Below, piece by piece: positions 51,418-58,822 of a stretch of 64,000 bases of DNA. The notes below the pieces were generated by a model, which was given only the letters and a program-made list of their open reading frames with translations, was not told where the DNA came from and ran no database searches. The translations under genes were made by a program, and so were the position numbers. Each line of letters starts with the position of its first letter. The first letter of the stretch is position 1. The DNA is from an uncultured Eubacteriales bacterium (GTDB taxonomy: Bacteria; Bacillota; Clostridia; Christensenellales; Aristaeellaceae): assembly GCA_902793605.1 (NCBI GenBank), contig CADBEB010000003.1, positions 85,985 through 149,984 on the forward strand, written 5' to 3'.

Positions 51418-52203
51418 ATGACAAGGAAAAACTGGAGTGTAAAGCTGGCGGCATTTCTGGCAGCCGCAGCACTGATGCTGAGTGCATCCCTGGTAAATAT
51501 CGAATTCCTGAATACTTCGGCGCGGGCTGAGGAAGAAACCGCGCTGCCGATAGCTGAGGAAGCTGTACCTCAGGTGATTGAAGCTGAGGAAGAAACCGCG
51601 CTGCAGGCAGCGGAAGAAGCTGCTCCGCAGGTGACCGAAGCCGTGGAAGAAACCGTGCCGCAGGCAGCGGAAGAAGCTGCCCCGCAGGCGACCGAAACCG
51701 AGGAAGAAGCGGTGCCGGAAACCGAATCCGAGCCGGAACCTGCAGCAGAACCGGAAGATCACCGGGAAGACGCGCAGCCTGAAGCCGTTGCCGGTGATGA
51801 CAATGATGAGACCGATGACGATCCTGAATGGATCGACGACAATGAACGGACCGACGATCCGGAGGAGGAAGAGGACCTGACAGTCATCGAGGATGATGAC
51901 GCCGGAAGCGTCTCGGAGGAAATCCTGGAGCCGTTCAACAATCCGGAACTTTACGAGCAGGAAGCATTTGTCAGTACGGCAGAGATCAGGCTGATGAACG
52001 AGGGAATGCTGAACTACGGTGATGAGATCATCCTGAAGGCGGATGTCCGGGACGTGAACATGAGTTACCGCCTGGTTTGGGAAGCCAACGATAACGACGG
52101 TCACGGCTGGTTCACTGTCGGCAGCGGGGAGGAATACAGGTTTATTCTGGACCCGGAAAATGCTGCACGTGAGTACCGCGTGGAAATCTTTGCTGTTGAC
52201 TGA
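51418..52203 (+). CDS. exported acidic repeat protein
   Basis: AAAGGAGG precedes ATG. Residues 1-36 are a signal peptide (LAAFLAAAALMLSASLVNIEFLNTSARA). Residues 38-105 hold about three and a half imperfect 20-residue repeats rich in Glu and Ala (EETALQAAEEAAPQVTEA), followed by a highly acidic Asp/Glu region to about residue 165 and a C-terminal Ig-like or beta domain (IRLMNEGMLNYGDEIILKADVRD to the end). Probably a cell-surface or spacer protein. Function unknown. Confidence 0.75.
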   Translation: MTRKNWSVKLAAFLAAAALMLSASLVNIEFLNTSARAEEETALPIAEEAVPQVIEAEEETALQAAEEAAPQVTEAVEETVPQAAEEAAPQATETEEEAVPETESEPEPAAEPEDHREDAQPEAVAGDDNDETDDDPEWIDDNERTDDPEEEEDLTVIEDDDAGSVSEEILEPFNNPELYEQEAFVSTAEIRLMNEGMLNYGDEIILKADVRDVNMSYRLVWEANDNDGHGWFTVGSGEEYRFILDPENAAREYRVEIFAVD

Positions 52204-52227
52204 GTAAGCCGGATGCCGGTAGCGGAT

Positions 52228-52262
52228 ACAAGGGGGTTTGACATTCTGGAAAACCCCCTTGT
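52228..52262 (+). terminator. perfect 12-bp hairpin overlapping regulon box copy 6
   Basis: ACAAGGGGGTTT (52228-52239) and AAACCCCCTTGT (52251-52262) with an 11-base loop, followed by ATTC. It lies 25 bases after the acidic protein gene and looks like a terminator without a strong T-run. The loop and 3' arm are the box itself. Confidence 0.6.
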
Positions 52263-52288
52263 ATTCAGCTTGCAGGGACCTGTAGAAT
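52237..52288 (+). promoter_or_regulatory. regulon box, copy 6, with -10 for the diguanylate cyclase gene
   Basis: TTTGACATTCTGGAAAA, second TTGTAT 21 bases after the first, then 18 bases and TAGAAT (52283-52288). Confidence 0.7.
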
Positions 52289-52336
52289 AAAACTGCGTTT
52301 CTACGGGTGGCAGAAAGGAGGCAGAGGATATCGCCT

Positions 52337-53992
52337 ATGATTCTGAATTATTATTCGACCATCGGTATCCTGGCGCTCCTGATTCTTCTGATTGAAAACC
52401 AGGATATTCTGCTGAACCTGAATGAAAGCTTCAGCGTTCGGGCCTGGAAGGTATACAGGAAATACCTGTTTGTGATCATCGTATATTACCTGACGGATAT
52501 CACCTGGGGCATCCTGGAAAGCTACAAGCTGTCTGCCCTTCTGTTCGCAGATACGACGGTTTACTTTATCGCCATGGCGGCGGGCGTGATGTACTGGACA
52601 AAATATACGGTTACCTACCTGGAGGAAGAAAGATACCTGTTCGGGCGCTTCCTGCTGCACAGCGGCCGGATATTTGCCCTGTGCGTAACGATCCTGTCTG
52701 TCGTCAATCTGTTTACGCCGGTTCTTTTCACGGTGGATCAGGACTGCGTCTATAAAGCGCTGAACATTCGGTATGTGATTCTGGGCATTCAGATCCTCCT
52801 GCTCCTTCTGATCTCCGCCTATACATTCACGTCAATTGCCCGGAAACGCCACGCGGCGGGAAAATGGAAAAAATACCGTACCCTGGGGTTGTTTGGCCTG
52901 TTGATGGCGGCTTTCCTGACCGCGCAACTGTGGTATCCGTATCTTCCCCTGTACGCGATTGCCTATCTGCTGGGCACATGCCTGCTGCGGGCTTCTGTCA
53001 TCGGGGATGAAAAGGAAGAATACCGAATCATGCTGCAGGAAGCGGACAGAAGGATGGAACAGCGCCTGACTGAGGAGCGGGCGCTGGAAGAGCATACCGC
53101 CTTTGCGCGGATCAGTGCGCTGGGCGGTGAATACCTATCGATCTACATCGTTGATCCGGAAACGGAGCATTATCATGAATACAGCGCCAATACCGCGTAT
53201 AAGTCCTTCGGATTGCCGGCGGAAGGCGAGGACTTTTTTAACCTGACAAAAGCGTTGAGCCGAAGCCTGGTTTATCGGAAAGACCTGAAACGGTTTATGC
53301 ATGCCTTCACCAGGGAAAACGTGCTTTCCGAGATTGAGCGCGCCGGATTATTCGTGCTGACATACCGCCTCGTGATTCAGGAAAAACCGGTTTATGTCCA
53401 GCTTAAGTGCGCGATGGTGGAGGAGGCGGAAGGCTGCCGCCTGATTGTCGGAATCAATGATGTTGACGCGCAGGTGAAACAGGAGCAGGAATACGAAAAA
53501 CGCCTGATCCAGGCAGAGGAAAAGGCGATGATCGATGCGCTGACGGGTGTCAAGAGCAAGTATGCCTACATGGAGGCGGAGGCACAGCTGGATCATCAGA
53601 TTGAAACACAGAGCCAGCCGCCGTTTGCTGTCGTTGTCCTGGATGTGAACGACCTGAAAAAAGTAAATGATACGTCCGGACACCAGGTGGGAGACCAGTA
53701 TCTTCGTGAAGCCTGCCGAATGATCTGCCAGACGTTCAAACACAGTCCTGTTTTCCGCGTCGGCGGAGACGAGTTTGCTGTGATCGCGCAGGGTCATGAT
53801 TATGAGCATATCGATCAACTGATTCGCGGGATTGAAGAGCTTAACCGGGAAAGCACCCGCGCCGGCGGTGCTGTGGTTGCCTGCGGTATGGCAAGATTCA
53901 CGGATGATACGAGCGTAGCTTCGGTCTTCCGGCGCGCGGACATGGACATGTATGCGAACAAGCAGCGCCTGAAGGAAACCGGCAATGCATAG
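52337..53992 (+). CDS. membrane diguanylate cyclase
   Basis: Makes c-di-GMP. ATG 52337 (MILNYYSTIGILALL) with AGAGG ten bases upstream; the longer frame reads through the RBS. About six helices in residues 1-225, a cytoplasmic PAS-like part (about 245-390), then a GGDEF domain (about 400-545) starting DALTGVKSKYAYMEAE with active-site RVGGDEFAV near residue 476. No RxxD inhibitory site is visible. One of three cyclases in 8 kb. Confidence 0.88.
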   Translation: MILNYYSTIGILALLILLIENQDILLNLNESFSVRAWKVYRKYLFVIIVYYLTDITWGILESYKLSALLFADTTVYFIAMAAGVMYWTKYTVTYLEEERYLFGRFLLHSGRIFALCVTILSVVNLFTPVLFTVDQDCVYKALNIRYVILGIQILLLLLISAYTFTSIARKRHAAGKWKKYRTLGLFGLLMAAFLTAQLWYPYLPLYAIAYLLGTCLLRASVIGDEKEEYRIMLQEADRRMEQRLTEERALEEHTAFARISALGGEYLSIYIVDPETEHYHEYSANTAYKSFGLPAEGEDFFNLTKALSRSLVYRKDLKRFMHAFTRENVLSEIERAGLFVLTYRLVIQEKPVYVQLKCAMVEEAEGCRLIVGINDVDAQVKQEQEYEKRLIQAEEKAMIDALTGVKSKYAYMEAEAQLDHQIETQSQPPFAVVVLDVNDLKKVNDTSGHQVGDQYLREACRMICQTFKHSPVFRVGGDEFAVIAQGHDYEHIDQLIRGIEELNRESTRAGGAVVACGMARFTDDTSVASVFRRADMDMYANKQRLKETGNA

Positions 53993-54092
53993 AAAGTATC
54001 CACAGAATATTTCTTTTTCCAGGCGCTGCGGACGTCAGAACAACTCAATTGGCTGAGACAGGAAGATGATTGCGTTAATGAGGATATTTGGC

Positions 54093-54512
54093 TCAGAAGG
54101 TGATGATCTCCGGCGCTGAGGTAAAGGAGAAGAAGGCGGCTGAGGCATCCCTGAGATAGTACATCTGCATGCTGTCGTCATCCGCGTTGTACATCTGCTT
54201 CAGGGCGGGCAGCTTTTCCAGCATCCGGACCTTCGCTTCATGATTGTTGTCCAGGACCAGTTCGGCGGCGATCCGCAGCCAGGAACCGTCCATGCAGGCG
54301 CAGATCTCCGCATGGGGATTTCCTGCGAGCTGCTTCGTGACGTCCTTGCCGTTGCCGGTCTGGATGTAAAGCTTTCCATCGTACAGGAGAATCGTTCCGA
54401 AGGGACGCACCTTCGGTTTGTCTCCGTCCACCGTGGCCAGAAAATAGGTTCCCGCGTCGTTCAGGTAATCATACACCTTATCGATCCCGACTGCGTTACG
54501 GCGCTTTTCCAT
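54093..54512 (-). CDS. pyridoxamine-phosphate-oxidase-like flavin protein
   Basis: The ATG at 54510-54512 (MEKRRNAVGIDKVYDYL) has GGAGGGG six bases upstream; two earlier starts do not. The 139-residue split-barrel protein has TYFLATVDGDKPKVRPFGTIL and LYIQTGNGKDVTKQLAGNPHAEIC, typical of small FMN-binding members often labelled as 5-nitroimidazole reductase-like or general stress proteins. Single-gene unit on the minus strand. Confidence 0.85.
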   Translation of the reverse strand: MEKRRNAVGIDKVYDYLNDAGTYFLATVDGDKPKVRPFGTILLYDGKLYIQTGNGKDVTKQLAGNPHAEICACMDGSWLRIAAELVLDNNHEAKVRMLEKLPALKQMYNADDDSMQMYYLRDASAAFFSFTSAPEIITF

Positions 54513-54746
54513 TTCGATCCCCTCCCAATTCATTTTGAATCTCCTGCTCCGTGGCATTTGACGCGAAGCTTTTCCGGCGCGGAAAGAAATGCAACCGTAT
54601 TTCTTTCTTCCGCCACAGAACAGAACAGTGTAAGATATTTATATTCGATCCCGGACTGATTGTCAAATAATCATCGGGAAAATGAAAGAGCGGAACAAGC
54701 CTGACGATCCGGGAGGGGTTATACTGCAAGTCCTGCTGCGCAAAGG

Positions 54747-54801
54747 CTGACATGCCGGAACATCCCCCTGACAGCAGCGGAAAAGAACTGCAAAGTATAA
54801 G
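54747..54801 (+). promoter_or_regulatory. regulon box, copy 7, upstream of the tyrosine phosphatase
   Basis: CTGACATGCCGGAACA, second CTGACA 21 bases after the first, TATAAG (54796-54801) 49 bases after the first. Almost identical to copy 9 over 55 bases. Confidence 0.78.
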
Positions 54802-54871
54802 AAAAGGAATCTGACAATACAGTTGAAAAACAGGAAGGAATAAAGAATTGCAGGAAGGGATGGTTTCATCG

Positions 54872-55954
54872 ATGAAAAAGCACATTGTACTTATCCTTGC
54901 ATTTCTGCTGCTTATCATGACGGGTTCAGGTACAGCGGAAGCCGCTTCCATTGATGCTACGGTTGTCCAAATCAATAAATACGGGCATGCGCGGCTGGAC
55001 ATCACCGAAGCGGATTTCACCAGGGCCGGATTTGACCTGGGGGATATCGTTACGGTGACTTGCGGAAGCTATGTTGCCGATATGCCTGTATTCAACGGTT
55101 ACTATGCGGATCGCGGAGAGTGCATGATACGTGTCGATCCGAACACAGGCAACATCAGCCTGTGTGTCAACTATGGCAGTTTTTCGGAAACGGCGGGTGT
55201 CGACGCGGGCGACGCGGTGACCATCACGATGAAGGAAAAAGACGGTGCCCGGACGACCCAGGAAATCAACAACCTGGTTTACAGCGATGACAGGGCAGAC
55301 TATGCCAGCGATGCGATTTTTGCCAATTTCCGTCCTGTGGCGGAGGGAAAGCTGTATCGTTCCGCTTCCCCCATCGATAACAGGGCAAACCGCGCACACT
55401 ACGCCGACAGACTCATTCAGGAGGCGGGCGTTCAGACGGTCATGAATATGGCGAATACACCCGAGGCAATCACCGCGTTTATCACCGCGGAGGATTTTGA
55501 TTCCCCCTGTTACCGGGATTTGTTTGAAGCCGGAAAGGTCTTTGCTGTGCAGATGACGGTTGATTTCGCCTCCGAGGATTTTGCGGCAGATGTCGTGAAG
55601 GGCTATTCCTTCCTGGCTGAAGGAAATACGCCTTATCTGGTGCACTGCCGGGAGGGAAAGGATCGTACCGGGTTTGCAGTCATGGTGCTCGAAGCGCTGA
55701 TGGGATGGGATGTGGCGCAGATCGTGGCCGATTATGTGCAAACCTACACCAACTACTACGGCATTGAGCCCGGCACCGAAAAGTACGACATGATCGCGGA
55801 CAAAAATATCCGTGAAATGCTGTGCGTTATGGCGGGTCCGGAGTATGGAACGTCTCTGGAGGATATCGACTTAAAGACAGCGGCGGAAACCTATCTTATT
55901 CATTATGGCATGGGTGAAGAAACCCTGAAGCTGCTTGAAGGAAAGCTGATGTAA
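54872..55954 (+). CDS. exported tyrosine/dual-specificity phosphatase
   Basis: ATG 54872 starts MKKHIVLILAFLLLIMTGSG, a signal peptide ending near AEAAS. Residues 25-130 form a beta-rich domain (IDATVVQINKYGHARLDITEADF) that resembles the C-terminal fold of SAM hydroxide adenosyltransferase-like proteins. A phosphatase domain follows (FRPVAEGKLYRSASPID) with the C-x5-R loop VHCREGKDRTGF, Cys near residue 258. Length 360. An exported PTP of this layout could act on extracellular phosphoesters or lipids. RBS is AGGAAGGGA, some distance upstream. Confidence 0.85.
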   Translation: MKKHIVLILAFLLLIMTGSGTAEAASIDATVVQINKYGHARLDITEADFTRAGFDLGDIVTVTCGSYVADMPVFNGYYADRGECMIRVDPNTGNISLCVNYGSFSETAGVDAGDAVTITMKEKDGARTTQEINNLVYSDDRADYASDAIFANFRPVAEGKLYRSASPIDNRANRAHYADRLIQEAGVQTVMNMANTPEAITAFITAEDFDSPCYRDLFEAGKVFAVQMTVDFASEDFAADVVKGYSFLAEGNTPYLVHCREGKDRTGFAVMVLEALMGWDVAQIVADYVQTYTNYYGIEPGTEKYDMIADKNIREMLCVMAGPEYGTSLEDIDLKTAAETYLIHYGMGEETLKLLEGKLM

Positions 55955-55975
55955 GTTTGTGTCTGTTTCCTGCTG

Positions 55976-56003
55976 CTGTCCGGGAATGTTCCGGATTGTC
56001 AAA
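55976..56003 (-). promoter_or_regulatory. regulon box, copy 8 (inverted, upstream of GGDEF gene)
   Basis: Minus-strand TTTGACAATCCGGAACA, second hexamer GGACAG 21 bases after the first, and GACAGCAGC further similarity to copies 7 and 9. It points away from the GGDEF gene at 56157 and toward the phosphatase 3' end, so either orientation does not matter or it is a non-functional or antisense copy. Confidence 0.6.
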
Positions 56004-56065
56004 GCGATTTCCGGTTCTTTTGCGCCAAATACGACGATCTGGTCAGTTTTCGGCCACATGTTCAC

Positions 56066-56094
56066 TTGTGACGGTAAAAGGCGGATGCTACAAT
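56066..56094 (+). promoter_or_regulatory. promoter of the GGDEF gene
   Basis: TTGTGA (56066-56071), 17-base spacer, TACAAT (56089-56094), about 60 bases before the start. Confidence 0.65.
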
Positions 56095-56156
56095 ATGTCG
56101 TGCTGTTTCCATTGAGGCAGCACGATATACCAACCGGGTTTGGAAGTGATCCCCTT

Positions 56157-56951
56157 ATGATGATCAGAAAGCTTTTCAGATATATTCATTCCTTCCTGAC
56201 AACAAGCGAAAACGAAAACATGGACGCACAGAGCCTGAAGCGACTCCGGCGTATATCCCTGGTTCTCCTGGGCCTGGAAGCCGCTGTGTTTTTCTGGTTT
56301 GTGCTCTCCGGGATCGGACGGGACAAACCGCTGCATTTCCTGGCGCCGGCGATTGTCGCACTGATCTCGGGAACCGTACTGTATCACAATCAGGTCCTGG
56401 CTTCCGTCGGCGCGGTCCGGATGGAGGAGGATAACAGAGCCCTGAGGGATGTGAGCCGCCACGACGCACTGACCGGCCTGCTGAACCGGATGGCGCTGGA
56501 AGCGGATGCCTGCAGAATGCTTGGCCGGAACCTGACCGTTTATATGATTGACATCAACTATTTCAAGGAAGTCAACGATCAGTACGGGCATGCAGCCGGA
56601 GACGCACTGCTGCGGGAAACCGGCGAAATCCTGAAGCATCTGTATCCCGACGGGCATTATTACCGCTACGGCGGGGATGAATTCCTGGTGCTGACTCACA
56701 GGCCAGCTCACGAAAACTATGGCGCGGAAACATATGATCTGCGGCATAGCACCTGCGGCGTCAGAATGCTCCTGTCCATCGGAAGCGCCCAGGACACTCC
56801 CATGACCTATTCAGACCTGTTCGCGCTGATCTCCCGCGCGGACAAGGCGTTGTACACAGTCAAGAAACGGACGCACTCCGCCGAATACGGCGGCCACGAG
56901 CGCCGCAGCAGCGATCAGCAGTTCAAAGGAAAAGCAGAAGTCTGCGCATGA
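56157..56951 (+). CDS. short membrane GGDEF protein
   Basis: Start at the ATG 56157 (MMIRKLFRYIHSF). Two hydrophobic helices (about residues 32-50 and 60-78) are followed directly by a GGDEF domain (HDALTGLLNRMALEAD) with intact YRYGGDEF. The 264-residue protein has no other sensor domain. The C-terminus is about 20 residues longer than usual, Arg/Lys/Ser-rich. Confidence 0.85.
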   Translation: MMIRKLFRYIHSFLTTSENENMDAQSLKRLRRISLVLLGLEAAVFFWFVLSGIGRDKPLHFLAPAIVALISGTVLYHNQVLASVGAVRMEEDNRALRDVSRHDALTGLLNRMALEADACRMLGRNLTVYMIDINYFKEVNDQYGHAAGDALLRETGEILKHLYPDGHYYRYGGDEFLVLTHRPAHENYGAETYDLRHSTCGVRMLLSIGSAQDTPMTYSDLFALISRADKALYTVKKRTHSAEYGGHERRSSDQQFKGKAEVCA

Positions 56952-57059
56952 CGGGCATATAAGTGCGAGCTTCCTGGAAAACCGGATTAGACTTCTTCCG
57001 GGGAAGAAGGGGAAATGACATAAACCCGTCAAGTACCTGCTATAACGTTTCTTTCATCG

Positions 57060-57233
57060 TTATTCGTTTTCATCCGCTGAAATATCCAATACATACGAAT
57101 AAACAGGCTTTCCGTCCACGGCTGCCTTCACGGTTTCATCGGCCGGCCCGGTCATATCGACGGCATGCTCCAGTAAGGCCCTCCCGAACAGCATTGAGCC
57201 GTGTATCAGGGCAGCAAGTGCAAACAGCATCAT
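57060..57233 (-). CDS. small membrane protein (57 residues)
   Basis: GGAGG lies nine bases before ATG 57231-57233, encoding MMLFALAALIHGSMLFGRALLEH and then a polar tail with AVDGKPVYSYVLDISADE. One N-terminal helix. An upstream minus-strand TAGAAT with TTTGCA 18 bases before it would serve as promoter. Small and unrecognised, but the RBS and promoter support expression. Confidence 0.5.
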   Translation of the reverse strand: MMLFALAALIHGSMLFGRALLEHAVDMTGPADETVKAAVDGKPVYSYVLDISADENE

Positions 57234-57313
57234 TTCAGCCACCTCCAATATTATTGTTTATTCTAACGCAAAAGGAGCCTGCATGCAAATAACGGACGAC
57301 ATGACGTCCGTGG

Positions 57314-57369
57314 TTTGACATTCCGGAACACCCCCTTGACAGCAGCGGAAAAGAATCGCAAAGTATAAG
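57314..57369 (+). promoter_or_regulatory. regulon box, copy 9, upstream of the histidine acid phosphatase
   Basis: TTTGACATTCCGGAACA, second TTGACA 21 bases after the first, TATAAG (57364-57369) 49 bases after the first. Best match to the consensus. Confidence 0.8.
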
Positions 57370-57419
57370 AAAGAAAGGATATCATTATAAGGTTTATCCG
57401 GTTAAGGAGGTTTTGACCC

Positions 57420-58721
57420 GTGGGTAAAAAACTGGTTGCGTTCATGCTGTGCGTGATCCTGATCTGCGCTTCGGCATCGGTTTGCCGCGCGGAAGATTAT
57501 CAGTTGAAACAGGTGGTTGTGCTTAGCCGCCACAATATCCGCTCACCCCTGTCTGAAAAAGGGTCTCTGCTCGGCGATATCACGCCCCATAACTGGTTTG
57601 AATGGACATCAAAGACCGCAGAGCTTTCCCTGCGCGGCGCGATGCTGGAAACCACCATGGGCCAGTATTTCCGCCTGTGGCTGGAAAAAGAGGGACTGTT
57701 CCCGGAAAACTACTTCCCCAAAGACGGCGCGGTTCGCTTCTACGCCAACGCCCTCCAGCGTACCCAGGCGACGGCGCGGTATTTCTCCGCCGGGCTTCTG
57801 CCGGTGGCCGTCGTTCCGGTGGAACGCCATATGGACTATAATCAGGGGGACGGCGTGTTCCTGCCGCTGATCAGCTTCATGAACGATGACTACGCGAAAG
57901 ACATCGAGGAGGAACTGGTGGCCTTGAGCGGCGGGGAAAGCCTGGATGCCTATCGTGACAGGTTAAGCGGCGCGATCACTCTGCTGATGGACGTGACGGA
58001 TATGAAGGAAAGTGAAGCCTACGCAAGCGGGAAGTACGGCAACCTGCTGACCGATGAAACCCAGCTTTTCCTGGAGGAAGGCAGTGAACCGAAGCTCACC
58101 GGCCCCATCAAAACCGCGGTCTCCGTCGCGGATGCCCTGGTGCTCCAGTATTACGAAGAGCCGGACGATCTGAAAGCGGCCTTTGGGCACAAACTCACGG
58201 AGAACGACTGGAAGTCCATCGGCAGCATTTTAGCCACCTATGAAGAAATCCTGTTCGCTTCGCCGAAACTGGCACCTGAACTGGCCCATCCGATCCTGAA
58301 GGAGATCTACGCGGAACTGAACGCGCAGGGACGGGAGTTTTCCTTCCTGTGCGGGCACGATTCCACCATCACGGCCTTCCTGGCGGCGCTGGGGGTAAAC
58401 GATTATGAACTGCCCGGCGCGATCGAGCCCACCACGCCCATCGGCACAAAGGTGGTGTTTGAACGTCGGGAGAACGGGAAGGGAGAATCCTTCTTTAAGG
58501 TGGAACTGATCTATCAGAGCGTGGAGCAGCTTCGCTCCATCCGGCCTTTGTCCCTGGATACGCCGCCCATGATCGTGCCCATTTCGTTTGCCGGTGTGGA
58601 AGTGAACGAAGACGGCCTGATAGCGGAAAAGGATCTGATGGACCTGCTCAGGGAAAAGATCGACACGCTGGACAGAATTGTGGATGAATACACGGAGGAA
58701 GAACTGGCCGACGCGGCGTAA
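57420..58721 (+). CDS. exported histidine acid phosphatase
   Basis: GTG start with AAGGAGG nine bases upstream. Signal peptide (LVAFMLCVILICASASVCRA) followed by the branch-2 histidine phosphatase fold: catalytic SRHNIRSP (R37, H38, R41) and the HD proton donor in CGHDSTITAFLA near residue 310. Family members include glucose-1-phosphatase and phytase. The usual RHGxRxP has Asn in place of Gly. Probably releases phosphate or processes sugar phosphates outside the cell. 433 residues. Confidence 0.9.
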   Translation: MGKKLVAFMLCVILICASASVCRAEDYQLKQVVVLSRHNIRSPLSEKGSLLGDITPHNWFEWTSKTAELSLRGAMLETTMGQYFRLWLEKEGLFPENYFPKDGAVRFYANALQRTQATARYFSAGLLPVAVVPVERHMDYNQGDGVFLPLISFMNDDYAKDIEEELVALSGGESLDAYRDRLSGAITLLMDVTDMKESEAYASGKYGNLLTDETQLFLEEGSEPKLTGPIKTAVSVADALVLQYYEEPDDLKAAFGHKLTENDWKSIGSILATYEEILFASPKLAPELAHPILKEIYAELNAQGREFSFLCGHDSTITAFLAALGVNDYELPGAIEPTTPIGTKVVFERRENGKGESFFKVELIYQSVEQLRSIRPLSLDTPPMIVPISFAGVEVNEDGLIAEKDLMDLLREKIDTLDRIVDEYTEEELADAA

Positions 58722-58822
58722 AGAAGAAAACTGCGGGTAAAAGCAGTTAAATGATACCGTGCCTGATGCGGCACCTGCTTTCCACACAGGAATGCAGAAA
58801 TCCAGATACGAGGATATCACCT

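Noticed and set aside
57315..57369. Simple sigma-A promoter (TTGACA to TATAAG) as full explanation of box copy 9
   Set aside because: The gap from the second hexamer to TATAAG is 22 bases, too long for ordinary sigma-A spacing; does not explain conserved GGAA and first hexamer.
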